From positions 1-6,755 of the forward strand of contig JAFGCA010000664.1 in the NCBI GenBank assembly GCA_016932895.1: 6,755 bases of DNA. The letters run 5' to 3'. The notes beneath the pieces were generated by a model. It was not told the DNA's origin. It ran no database searches and saw only the letters and a program-made list of their open reading frames with translations. The translations under genes and the position numbers were made by a program. The DNA comes from Sedimentisphaerales bacterium (GTDB taxonomy: Bacteria > Planctomycetota > Phycisphaerae > Sedimentisphaerales > SG8-4). Below are positions 1-6,755 of this stretch, piece after piece (position 1 is the first letter of the stretch; the number at the start of each line of letters is the position of its first letter).

Positions 1-1496
1 GAGATCCAACTGCTGTTGATGGTCAGGCGAACGTACTGGGCGATCGCGCCGCCGAACGGGACGCTCGTGTTGGCCGTATAGGTGTCCGCCCCGGCCCCCT
101 GGGCAAATTCCTCCTCACCAAGGAGAATCCAGTCGGTGCTGTCGAGGGAATACTCGACGGTGACGTCTTTGAGGCTGAAGCCGATCGCGGGCTCGCCCTC
201 GATGTTGCTGTTCCAGACCCACATCTCATACACGCTGTAAGGCCTGTCGAACGCATAAACGAGCTGGTCCGGTCCGGCTCCGGGCAAGCTGAGCCACATA
301 TCCTCGAGTTCCATGGAATGCTGGTCGTCGTCGTTGAGGCCGGAGCCGTTGATGGTGTTTTCCGGACCCGACCCGGGCAGGCTGATGCCGGAGTACGTCA
401 CGGTGACGCCTGGCACGGCGTACGCAACCGGTTCGACGGTGAAGCTCCATATCTCACCCTTGAAAGTCCCGGGTTGCGACGGGGCGTTGACTTCGTCGAC
501 GCGCCAGTAGTACGTCTGTCCCAGCGTCAGCAGGCCGGGATCGTATTCCGAGGCAACCTGGCCCGGACCGACCAGCACGCCCCGCGTATCGGTCTTCGTG
601 GCCGCATCGACGTCGGCCAGGCTCGTCCCGAAGTACACGTCGTGCGTCGAGGCATACAGCCCCGGAGACCAACTCAGAAGAGCGTCGAACGGCACGTCCG
701 TGGCGCCGTCTTTCGGATACGCATCTTTGGCCAGCGCCGGGGTCATGCCTTCCTGCATGATCAGGTTGATCTGGCCGTTGGACAGGGCCCGATTGAAGAA
801 AGCCACGTCGTCGATTTTGCCGTGGAACCAGAAATTGTTTGACCCGATGTCCCATCCGATCCCGAGATCCTGGAGCGGCGCGATGGTCCCGGCCGGAGGG
901 GTTGCGGTTTCCCAGGTCTGTCCGCCGTCAACAGAGATTTTCTGTGTGTTCTGAGCTCTATCCAGGACCGACGCCACAAAGACCCATTCTCCCAGCGGCA
1001 CCGTCACAAAAGGCGTGTCCACTCTGCTGGCGCCGTTGTCTCCCAGCATGAATCGATATCCCGTCTCGTCGCCGTCTCCCTGATTCCTGTCCGCTCCGAT
1101 GTAATACCCGACGCTGCCGGTATCTCTCTTGGCCACCACCAGGTCCCAATTGGTGCTTCCACTGGTCCCGGCCGTCGCCTCTACATACCCCCAAAAAGTC
1201 ACCGTGAAACTGCCGTCCGATGGATTCAATGCATCCTGTTGGGCGATCCACACATACGCATCGGCCCCATCGAAGAACAGGCATCCGTCGCGCGGGCCGT
1301 CTTGGCGCCACAGCGGGTCGTTGACCAGCGTGCCGTGCAGGTCGTTCCCGCTGGAATCGGCCGCGACGGTGCCCGAGCCCTCGTCGAACCTCCACCAGCC
1401 GACAAGATTGGGGTCAAGCACGTTACCCAGGCCTGGTTGCACAAGCCCAAGTACCACAAGGATAATAATGATCGGGTGAGCCAGTTGTGTAGACAT
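1..1496 (-). CDS. Exported LamG-domain (jellyroll) protein with Fn3-like and discoidin-like modules, 3' end missing
   Basis: The reading frame is open from the ATG at 1496 to the left edge, giving 498 residues with no stop. Residues 1-24 are a signal peptide: a hydrophobic run of Ile/Leu/Val at 9-19, then QPGLG before a likely cleavage site. Residues about 30-245 form a LamG/concanavalin-A-like jellyroll domain, opening with LVGWWRFDEGSG and closing with GKIDDVAFFNRALSNGQI. Residues about 256-355 look like a fibronectin-III-type module (HDVYFGTSLADV, TYYWRVDEVN, WSFTVEP). From about 360 the sequence resembles an F5/8 type C (discoidin) module: NGSGLNDDDQHS, DVTVEYSLDSTDW, AQYVRLTI. Such modules usually bind carbohydrate or mediate surface contacts, so an exported or surface role is inferred; no catalytic domain is visible. 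Members of this group often end in a sorting tail (PEP-CTERM type), which would lie outside the window. A strong Shine-Dalgarno six bases upstream fixes the start. It appears to be transcribed separately from the genes upstream. Confidence 0.9.
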   Translation of the reverse strand, partial: MSTQLAHPIIIILVVLGLVQPGLGNVLDPNLVGWWRFDEGSGTVAADSSGNDLHGTLVNDPLWRQDGPRDGCLFFDGADAYVWIAQQDALNPSDGSFTVTFWGYVEATAGTSGSTNWDLVVAKRDTGSVGYYIGADRNQGDGDETGYRFMLGDNGASRVDTPFVTVPLGEWVFVASVLDRAQNTQKISVDGGQTWETATPPAGTIAPLQDLGIGWDIGSNNFWFHGKIDDVAFFNRALSNGQINLIMQEGMTPALAKDAYPKDGATDVPFDALLSWSPGLYASTHDVYFGTSLADVDAATKTDTRGVLVGPGQVASEYDPGLLTLGQTYYWRVDEVNAPSQPGTFKGEIWSFTVEPVAYAVPGVTVTYSGISLPGSGPENTINGSGLNDDDQHSMELEDMWLSLPGAGPDQLVYAFDRPYSVYEMWVWNSNIEGEPAIGFSLKDVTVEYSLDSTDWILLGEEEFAQGAGADTYTANTSVPFGGAIAQYVRLTINSSWI

Positions 1497-1502
1497 GAGT
1501 GT

Positions 1503-1508
1503 CCTCCT
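1503..1508 (-). promoter_or_regulatory. Strong Shine-Dalgarno site of the LamG gene
   Basis: On the minus strand this reads AGGAGG, within TAAGGAGG, and lies 6 nt before the ATG at 1496. It is the best ribosome binding site in the window and decides the start of the LamG protein. It is also the target of the possible leader pairing described separately. Confidence 0.85.
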
Positions 1509-1513
1509 TACAG

Positions 1514-1535
1514 AGCATATCGTTAGCGTTATGCT
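1514..1535 (-). promoter_or_regulatory. Imperfect inverted repeat just upstream of the LamG ribosome binding site
   Basis: On the minus strand AGCATA pairs with TATGCT (1535-1530 with 1519-1514). Inside are an A/A mismatch, a CG/CG step (1528-1527 with 1522-1521) and the 4-base loop CTAA. In RNA this is a small hairpin ending 5 nt before the AGGAGG core. As DNA it could equally be a symmetric protein-binding site. It has no T-tract and sits before a gene, so it is not read as a terminator. The symmetry is visible; any function is inference. Confidence 0.35.
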
Positions 1536-1680
1536 TGATCGTGCTCGAATCTGCGTACAGCCGACGCCTGCCCCTCCGAAGCGGTGCACTACCCGTTTGT
1601 CCCTCTCCGATGTAAGAAACAACACTCCGCACTCACTTGGCGTGTGGACCAGCCCGCACAGGTAAGCGTACGTGCATCAC

Positions 1681-1710
1681 ATTCTACTACGTTGGCCCCG
1701 CGACTGTCAA
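1681..1710 (-). promoter_or_regulatory. Near-consensus sigma-70-type promoter for the LamG gene
   Basis: On the minus strand there is a perfect -35 hexamer TTGACA (1710-1705), an 18-nt spacer, and the -10 hexamer TAGAAT (1686-1681), a five-of-six match to TATAAT. The expected start is near 1675-1673. It lies 39 nt past the stop of the DUF6057-like gene and points into the LamG gene, which suits independent expression of that gene. Planctomycetes use housekeeping sigma factors with related hexamers, but no expression evidence is available here. Confidence 0.6.
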
Positions 1711-1749
1711 GTTCTAATCTGGGGGACGAGGACCGTGGGGGGTGTGTTG

Positions 1750-3645
1750 CTAATACACGCCGACGCAGCCGAAGGTGAAGTAGAAGAAATAACTGTGGCC
1801 GAATTCGACGATGAGGCGCTGGAGCACGGCCTGGCGGTTGTGCGGCTGCACGCTGTTTCTGAGCTGGACGAATTTCATATAGCGCTGGATGGTTTCCGGC
1901 CTCAGGTTCAGCGTGCTCAGGTCGATTTTCCGCTTCTGCGAATCGAGATAGATCAGCAGGGCCTCTTCATAAAGGACGGGGACTTCCTGATACCCGAGTT
2001 CACCGAGCCGTTCCATGTTCGCGACGACCTTGTCCGCTCGGCCGGTCAGCAGGTAGCAGGCCATAAGATACTCAAACGCCATCTGGTTGTGCCGATTGCG
2101 CTGGAGCAATCCCGTCAGCATCTGCTCGATGGAGTCTTTTCCGGTCCCCGGGTGCCCGGCCTGATGCATGCACGAACGGATTCGGTCCACGTAGGACGTC
2201 TGCTCCGGCGAGAACCCGCCGTCTAACGCGCCGAGCAGCGTTTCGGCCTTCCGGCGATACACCAGGTCTTTCCTCAGAACGTTGAGATAGACTCGGGCAG
2301 TGTCATGGTGTCCCTTGATGATGTGGATCCAGGCCATTTTTTCCAGGGCCGGCGCCGAATGATTCTTGGCCGCCAGGATTTCCGACGCCAGCTTCTGGGC
2401 CAGGTTGACCTGCCCCAGCTCCAGGAAGGTGTCGCACAATCTCGCTTGGGTCAAATAGGACACTTTCTTCTCGTGCGTGAGAAGAAGCCCGTGCGGTGTC
2501 TGGGGGAAGTCGAACATGGCTTCGGGCAACCGGCCCGTGTGGTACAACGCTCGGACGATGTCATGGTTGAAGAATGGATTGCTTGTGCCCTTGGGTAGAC
2601 GGGCGGCGAGCTCAAGAGTTTTAGCCCATTGTTTCCGGAGAGCATAGTCGTGCGCCAGGACAAAGGGCTTGCTCATGGGGTCATGGCTGAAGAAGAGCCC
2701 CGCGGCGGCCAGGGCGATGGGAAGCACTGTCACCGCGGTTTTCCCGATGAGAGTCAGAGGCAGCCTCTTCTGTCCGGCCGGGGTACGCGCCTTCTTGCGC
2801 TTCGTCGGCCCGGGACGTTTCTTCGGGCGCCGCTGGCTCCTGTGGAAAACCACCTTACCCGACAACAGGAGCAACGCGCTCAAAGGCACGAAGACGTACA
2901 GGATGATGACCAGGACCCGGGAAAACGTCTTCATGCCTCCCGTTACTGCCGAAGATACGGGAGTCATGGTGAGAAGGGCCTGACGGGGCGACATGAGGAA
3001 GACGTATTGGGCGAGAGCCCAACCGATGGCGGCGCCGGCCGGCAAGGCCAGGGCCGCAAGCCGCCAGTGGCGCCGGAGAAAGATCGCATGGATCACGGTC
3101 ATGGCAGCAAAGAGGAGCAATCCTCCGGCGCCCGCCCACCAGAAGACCACGGCCGCCATGCCGCAATAGACCAGCGCGGGCATTGCCGGGCGACGCCGAG
3201 GCACTCTCTCAAAAACGAGGGAACACAGCAGCCCCACAAACAGGGTCAGGCAGGCGGGCAGAGGATGCTTGTACCGGCTGTAGATCAAGAAGACCACGAC
3301 CGCGGGCACCGAGCTCAGAACGGCGGCCCGTGCGCCGCCGGCGGCGACGAGATGGCGTCGCGAGACTTCGCACAGCAACAGCATGCACAGCACGATGATC
3401 GCCGTTCCCAGCCACGAGTGGTAGAAGCCCTGGGAGAGCAGGCCGGAAACGTACATAACGAATCCGCCGGGCAAACTCAGGGCGTCTTTCAGAAACGCCC
3501 ATCCGGTCATGAATGTCGGTGCGTCCGGGAGAATGCTGCCGAAAGACTGGTAGATCAGGTGCGGCTCAATCACCAGCCATAGATAGAGCGCTGCCAACGC
3601 GAAGAATAGCAGATGGTGTGGAAACTGTCTTATCCTCTTCAGCAC
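1750..3645 (-). CDS. Polytopic membrane protein with C-terminal helical (TPR-like) repeats, DUF6057-like
   Basis: This 631-residue protein starts at GTG and has two halves. Residues 1-320 carry about eight to nine hydrophobic segments: roughly 11-28, 59-71, 78-93, 105-122, 128-145, 155-190 (probably two), 197-216, 241-262 and 297-319. A very basic loop at 267-295 (QRRPKKRPGP, TKRKKARTPA) is probably cytoplasmic. Residues 330-631 are soluble and helical, with TPR-like pairs such as DYALRKQWAKTLELAARLP, TFLELGQVNLAQKLASEIL and MAWIHIIKGHHDTARVYL. They probably lie outside the cytoplasm. The aromatic ending FGHSYFFYFTFG and the overall layout match my memory of DUF6057 proteins of Bacteroidota and Planctomycetota, a family without known function. 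It follows the haem-propeller gene by 43 nt and is probably co-transcribed with it; a scaffold or assembly role for exported partners is only inference. Other polytopic TPR proteins are the alternative. Confidence 0.85.
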   Translation of the reverse strand: MLKRIRQFPHHLLFFALAALYLWLVIEPHLIYQSFGSILPDAPTFMTGWAFLKDALSLPGGFVMYVSGLLSQGFYHSWLGTAIIVLCMLLLCEVSRRHLVAAGGARAAVLSSVPAVVVFLIYSRYKHPLPACLTLFVGLLCSLVFERVPRRRPAMPALVYCGMAAVVFWWAGAGGLLLFAAMTVIHAIFLRRHWRLAALALPAGAAIGWALAQYVFLMSPRQALLTMTPVSSAVTGGMKTFSRVLVIILYVFVPLSALLLLSGKVVFHRSQRRPKKRPGPTKRKKARTPAGQKRLPLTLIGKTAVTVLPIALAAAGLFFSHDPMSKPFVLAHDYALRKQWAKTLELAARLPKGTSNPFFNHDIVRALYHTGRLPEAMFDFPQTPHGLLLTHEKKVSYLTQARLCDTFLELGQVNLAQKLASEILAAKNHSAPALEKMAWIHIIKGHHDTARVYLNVLRKDLVYRRKAETLLGALDGGFSPEQTSYVDRIRSCMHQAGHPGTGKDSIEQMLTGLLQRNRHNQMAFEYLMACYLLTGRADKVVANMERLGELGYQEVPVLYEEALLIYLDSQKRKIDLSTLNLRPETIQRYMKFVQLRNSVQPHNRQAVLQRLIVEFGHSYFFYFTFGCVGVY

Positions 3646-3655
3646 GCTTCTTATT

Positions 3656-3660
3656 CTCCT
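3656..3660 (-). promoter_or_regulatory. Shine-Dalgarno supporting the GTG start of the DUF6057-like gene
   Basis: The minus strand reads AGGAG followed by a 10-nt spacer and then GTG at 3645. No ATG lies in frame near this point that would retain the N-terminal KRIRQF segment before the first membrane helix. The GTG start is therefore preferred. The spacing is at the long end of normal. Confidence 0.6.
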
Positions 3661-3688
3661 GCACTCGGACGGACGGCAGCCGGGCCGG

Positions 3689-5230
3689 TCACTCGCGCTC
3701 CTGCCACGGATCGGACGGGCGGGCCTGGGGCGTCGCCCCGGTCAGGGGCAGGTCCACCGCGACGGAAGGCACCGAACGCGCCGCCCGCGCCAGCCGGGAT
3801 CGACTTACTTTGATGCGAGTCTGGATCAATTCGGGAACGCTATAGGTTTCCAGCAGTGAATCGTAGTACGCCGGGTCCTTCTGCGGCAGAACGAACGGCT
3901 TGCACACCCGTCCGTCCCCGTCCACGTAGCCAAAGTACGTCCGGGTCAGGCTGCCTCCCTGCCGCTTGCTGCTGAAGGCGATCCACCGGCTGTTGCTGGA
4001 CCAACTGTGCCACGATTCGGAATACGCGCTGTTGGCCTCCAGCCGGCGATACTCTCCGCCGGCCAGGTCCATCAGGTAGAGATCGCTGCTGGGCTGATAG
4101 ACGGGAAAGCACCCGTACCGGCACATGCAAAACAGAAGGAATCGCCCGTCGGGGGAAATCCTCGGCAGCAGGATGCTCAGCCCCGTATCCTCGGCGGCCA
4201 GGACCGTCTCGGCCTGACCCCACTGATTCGTTTCGACGTCGTAGGGGATGCGGCACAGATCGTACTTGAGCTTGTCGTAGTTTTCCGGGGGAACCGTGTC
4301 GCGATCGGACCACAGGACGGGCGCGCTGCAATAGTAGAGATACCGCCCGTCCGGGGACCAGGTCGGATAGGTCTCCAGCCGGTCCTTGTCCGCCAGCGCC
4401 GCCGGAGAGACCGCCTCGCCGCTCTCGAGGTGATAACAGACCAGGGCCGAATCGAGGTCCACCACGTCGCGGACCTCCAGGCCGCCGGTATGAAAGAACT
4501 GATGTACCTTGTTGATCGAATACACCGCCAGCCGGCCGCTCGGATGCCAGCTCGTATAGCCCCACTTGGCCCCGATCTTGCGGACGGCGCCGTTGCGGGC
4601 CAGCAGCGTATGGCTGCCGTACGTGGCGCTGCGCAGTCCGATGGTCATGGTATCGGCCTTGTGACCGGCAAAGCTGTGACAGTTGAGACACCCCTGGCCG
4701 AACGAGCGCCCGTGCAGGACCGGCGACGTGTCGAAATCGGCCAGGCTGCGCTGGTAAATGCCGATGTCGTCCCAGGCGTTGTAAATGGGTTTCATGAACC
4801 GGTAGACGAGCGTCCCGTCGATCTCTTCTTCGGCGACGGTGTTGGTGATCCGCTGGAATTGTTGCCATCCATGATCCGCCGTCTCGACGCAAACGTCGAC
4901 CCGGATGTCCCGGCCCCGGTTGGCCTCCAGCAGGGCCCGCCATTTTCTCGGCGGGATGCGGATCGAGGCGGTTCGGCCGGTGATCTCAATGGCCGCGCCG
5001 CGATCGGCATGGAGCTTGACGTGATAGGCCCGGCCCCGTTCGAGGATTCTGAAATTCAGCGGGGCGATGTTGGGCGGGATGGTGACACCGCAGTAGTCAG
5101 GCGCTATGTTCGGCTCGCGCGCCACGGGCGTACAGCGCGCCCCGGGTTTGGGCGCAGAGAACACCCGCCATACTCCCAGGAGGATGAGCACGCCGGCCAG
5201 AATGCCTGTGACAATGAATCTTCTCTTCAT
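3689..5230 (-). CDS. Exported PD40/TolB-like beta-propeller protein with a c-type haem motif
   Basis: Counting from the ATG at 5230 this is 513 residues. Residues about 4-24 form an N-terminal hydrophobic segment after a basic start (MKRR), a signal anchor or uncleaved signal peptide, so the bulk should be outside the cytoplasm. Residues about 46-62 (DYCGVTIPPNIAPLNF) are a block I recall as conserved in this family. CLNCH at 181-185 is a CXXCH motif for covalent haem c, and Met195 (in HKADTM) is a candidate distal ligand. Four PD40-type blades follow: WHPSGRLAVYS (about 228), TWSPDGRYLYYCS (about 290), RISPDGRFLLFC (about 357) and WSSNSRWIAFSS (about 410). A frame extension to a TTG at 5242 adds four residues but has no Shine-Dalgarno, so the ATG is preferred, although its own site (AGAAAG) is weak. 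It lies 30 nt after the lipoprotein gene and 43 nt before the membrane-protein gene. The haem suggests redox, sensing or ligand binding; no substrate can be named. Confidence 0.85.
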   Translation of the reverse strand: MKRRFIVTGILAGVLILLGVWRVFSAPKPGARCTPVAREPNIAPDYCGVTIPPNIAPLNFRILERGRAYHVKLHADRGAAIEITGRTASIRIPPRKWRALLEANRGRDIRVDVCVETADHGWQQFQRITNTVAEEEIDGTLVYRFMKPIYNAWDDIGIYQRSLADFDTSPVLHGRSFGQGCLNCHSFAGHKADTMTIGLRSATYGSHTLLARNGAVRKIGAKWGYTSWHPSGRLAVYSINKVHQFFHTGGLEVRDVVDLDSALVCYHLESGEAVSPAALADKDRLETYPTWSPDGRYLYYCSAPVLWSDRDTVPPENYDKLKYDLCRIPYDVETNQWGQAETVLAAEDTGLSILLPRISPDGRFLLFCMCRYGCFPVYQPSSDLYLMDLAGGEYRRLEANSAYSESWHSWSSNSRWIAFSSKRQGGSLTRTYFGYVDGDGRVCKPFVLPQKDPAYYDSLLETYSVPELIQTRIKVSRSRLARAARSVPSVAVDLPLTGATPQARPSDPWQERE

Positions 5231-5260
5231 GGCTTTCTGCAAAGGTCGCTGATTCGATTG

Positions 5261-6088
5261 CTACCGCAGGCCGAGCATGGGGAGGTTGACTCGGATCTTC
5301 ACGGCCGCGACGTCGTCCTGGACGAGCAGTTGGATGTGGCCGGTGTCGAGGCTGACGTGCGGGAACGCCACGCCCCGGGGCTCGGCCAGACTGCGGGTCA
5401 GGCCGAGCGATTTGTCCAGCTCGATCAGGAGGCCGCGAAAGACCTGGTTCATCATCATGCCGGCCAGCGAAACCAGCTCGTTGGCGTGGGCCGGCTTCTC
5501 GGCGCTGCCGGTCAGGGCGCGGACGTCGGCGTTGATCTGCTCGGCCAGCCAGCGAATGATGGCGAGCTGCCGGGTCTCCTCCGTGGCGTAGGGCGTGGTC
5601 CGGAACTGCGGGTCGAGGACGAGCTCGGCGTCGAAGAGCAGTCCCTTTCGCGGCGGGATCAGGTAGTGTTTCGGCTCAGTCGGCGAGATGATGGCCCGCT
5701 CGTCGCTGCAGAAGAAATACTTGCGCCGGGCGGTGAGCTGATACTCGTCGAAGACGATGATGTTGGCCCAGGTTTTCAGGCCGTTCTTGCTCTGGCCCGT
5801 CAGCGCCGCCGCGGTGTCGCTCTGGCTCAGCAGCAGCTTGCCGACGGCGCCCGGGTCGAGCTGATAGCTCGGCGCCTGCGCCAGGTTCAGCACGTCGAGA
5901 GTGGTGCTGGTCTTGAGTTGCGTGCGGTTGTAGGGGTCGGTGAGCCGGGCATAGGGGAGCTTCTCCGGCGGGAGGTACGACAGGGCCGCGCAGCCGCACA
6001 AGCCCGAGAAGAACCAGAGAGCCGCTATACGCAGTGCCGTATGGGCCGGGCCCGTTCGGTTCCGCCTGCGCGATGCGTCCGCTCTCAT
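5261..6088 (-). CDS. Predicted lipoprotein of unknown function
   Basis: The protein has 275 residues from the ATG at 6088. The N-terminus is basic (RRRNR, residues 7-11), followed by a hydrophobic stretch IAALWFFSGL at 21-30 and a lipobox-like LCGC at 30-33. Cys33 is the likely acylated residue, so the protein would sit in a membrane facing the periplasm. The mature part is mixed alpha/beta; I recognise no family. Visible blocks include LPYARLTDPYNRTQLKTS (44-61), IIVFDEYQLTARRKYFF (110-126), a glycine/methionine-containing helix LVSLAGMMMNQVFRGLLIELD (205-225) and a hydrophobic, beta-rich ending. The frame stays open upstream to 6259, but that extension runs over the end of ilvC and has no ribosome site. 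The chosen ATG has AGGAG five bases upstream. It lies 38 nt after ilvC and 30 nt before the haem-propeller gene, so it probably belongs to the same envelope cassette. Confidence 0.75.
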   Translation of the reverse strand: MRADASRRRNRTGPAHTALRIAALWFFSGLCGCAALSYLPPEKLPYARLTDPYNRTQLKTSTTLDVLNLAQAPSYQLDPGAVGKLLLSQSDTAAALTGQSKNGLKTWANIIVFDEYQLTARRKYFFCSDERAIISPTEPKHYLIPPRKGLLFDAELVLDPQFRTTPYATEETRQLAIIRWLAEQINADVRALTGSAEKPAHANELVSLAGMMMNQVFRGLLIELDKSLGLTRSLAEPRGVAFPHVSLDTGHIQLLVQDDVAAVKIRVNLPMLGLR

Positions 6089-6093
6089 TGGTT

Positions 6094-6098
6094 CTCCT
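6094..6098 (-). promoter_or_regulatory. Shine-Dalgarno that fixes the lipoprotein start
   Basis: The minus strand reads AGGAG with a 5-nt spacer before the ATG at 6088. It lies in the 38-nt gap after the ilvC stop. It argues against the longer frame that would begin inside ilvC. Confidence 0.7.
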
Positions 6099-6126
6099 CT
6101 GGCTTGCCAAGGCGAGGCGAAGGAAA

Positions 6127-6755
<629 letters not shown>

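Larger units (their letters stand above)
1497..1675 (-). promoter_or_regulatory. Long 5' leader of the LamG gene with possible Shine-Dalgarno-sequestering pairing
   Basis: About 178 nt separate the predicted transcription start (near 1675-1673) from the ATG, and no credible reading frame fills the gap. In the RNA sense, UUUCUUACA (1619-1611) is complementary to UGUAAGGAG (1512-1504) over nine pairs, two of them G-U. That second segment covers most of the Shine-Dalgarno. An alternative partner for CUUAC is GUGAG further upstream (about 1638-1634). A local stem GCGU/ACGC and a purine-rich stretch beginning GGAGAGGGACAAACGGG lie between the two halves. This could be a translational switch, but it matches no riboswitch class that I can name. 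Confidence 0.35.

Noticed and set aside
1423..1632. 69-codon minus-strand frame in the leader region
   Set aside because: It runs through the leader into the LamG start in another frame, has no ribosome site and ends inside the real gene; no support as a leader peptide.
1497..1675. Cyclic-di-GMP (GEMM) or glycine riboswitch in the LamG leader
   Set aside because: The fragment GGGACAAACGGG recalls parts of such RNAs, but I could not find the other conserved blocks or the closing stems of either class.
1711..1749. Intrinsic terminator after the DUF6057-like gene
   Set aside because: The stretch is C-rich on the transcribed sense strand, lacks a GC-rich hairpin and has no T-tract. Termination here, if any, would have to be of another kind.
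2629..3582. 317-codon open frame on the plus strand
   Set aside because: It is antisense to the membrane half of the DUF6057-like gene and has a low-complexity composition of Arg, Gly, Gln and His; it is a shadow of the real frame.
3840..4943. 367-codon minus-strand frame overlapping the propeller gene
   Set aside because: It overlaps the haem-propeller gene in a different frame and is made of Arg/Gly/Pro-rich sequence; the overlapped gene has clear motifs throughout.

Overview
This GC-rich window has every supportable gene on the minus strand, so the transcriptional order runs from high to low coordinates. It most likely comes from the Planctomycetota, class Phycisphaerae or a relative such as Sedimentisphaerales. 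The main reason is the exported LamG / fibronectin-III-like / discoidin-like protein, whose wording (for example LVGWWRFDEGSG, HDVYFGTSLADV, YYWRVDEVN) I recognise as typical of that group. This placement rests on recalled family style, not on a search.

In transcription order the layout is as follows. (1) The 3' part of ilvC, ketol-acid reductoisomerase of branched-chain amino acid synthesis, at 6755-6127, cut by the window edge. (2) After 38 nt, a predicted lipoprotein of unknown family at 6088-5261. (3) After 30 nt, an exported, probably membrane-anchored PD40/TolB-like beta-propeller protein with a c-type haem motif CLNCH at 5230-3689. (4) After 43 nt, a polytopic membrane protein with a helical-repeat C-terminal half, recognised as DUF6057-like, at 3645-1750. 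Genes 2-4 look like one transcription unit, perhaps read through from ilvC, since I see no terminator between them. (5) After a 253-nt non-coding stretch, the LamG-type exported protein from 1496 past the left edge, with its own near-consensus sigma-70-type promoter at 1710-1681 and a leader of about 178 nt.

The most interesting content is the lipoprotein / haem-propeller / membrane-TPR cassette. It is a plausible cell-envelope system of unknown function that combines a haem-binding domain, a beta-propeller and a membrane scaffold. The second is the long structured leader of the LamG gene, in which a segment at 1619-1611 can pair with the Shine-Dalgarno region, suggesting translational control. 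No tRNA, rRNA, CRISPR array, insertion sequence or convincing intrinsic terminator was found.
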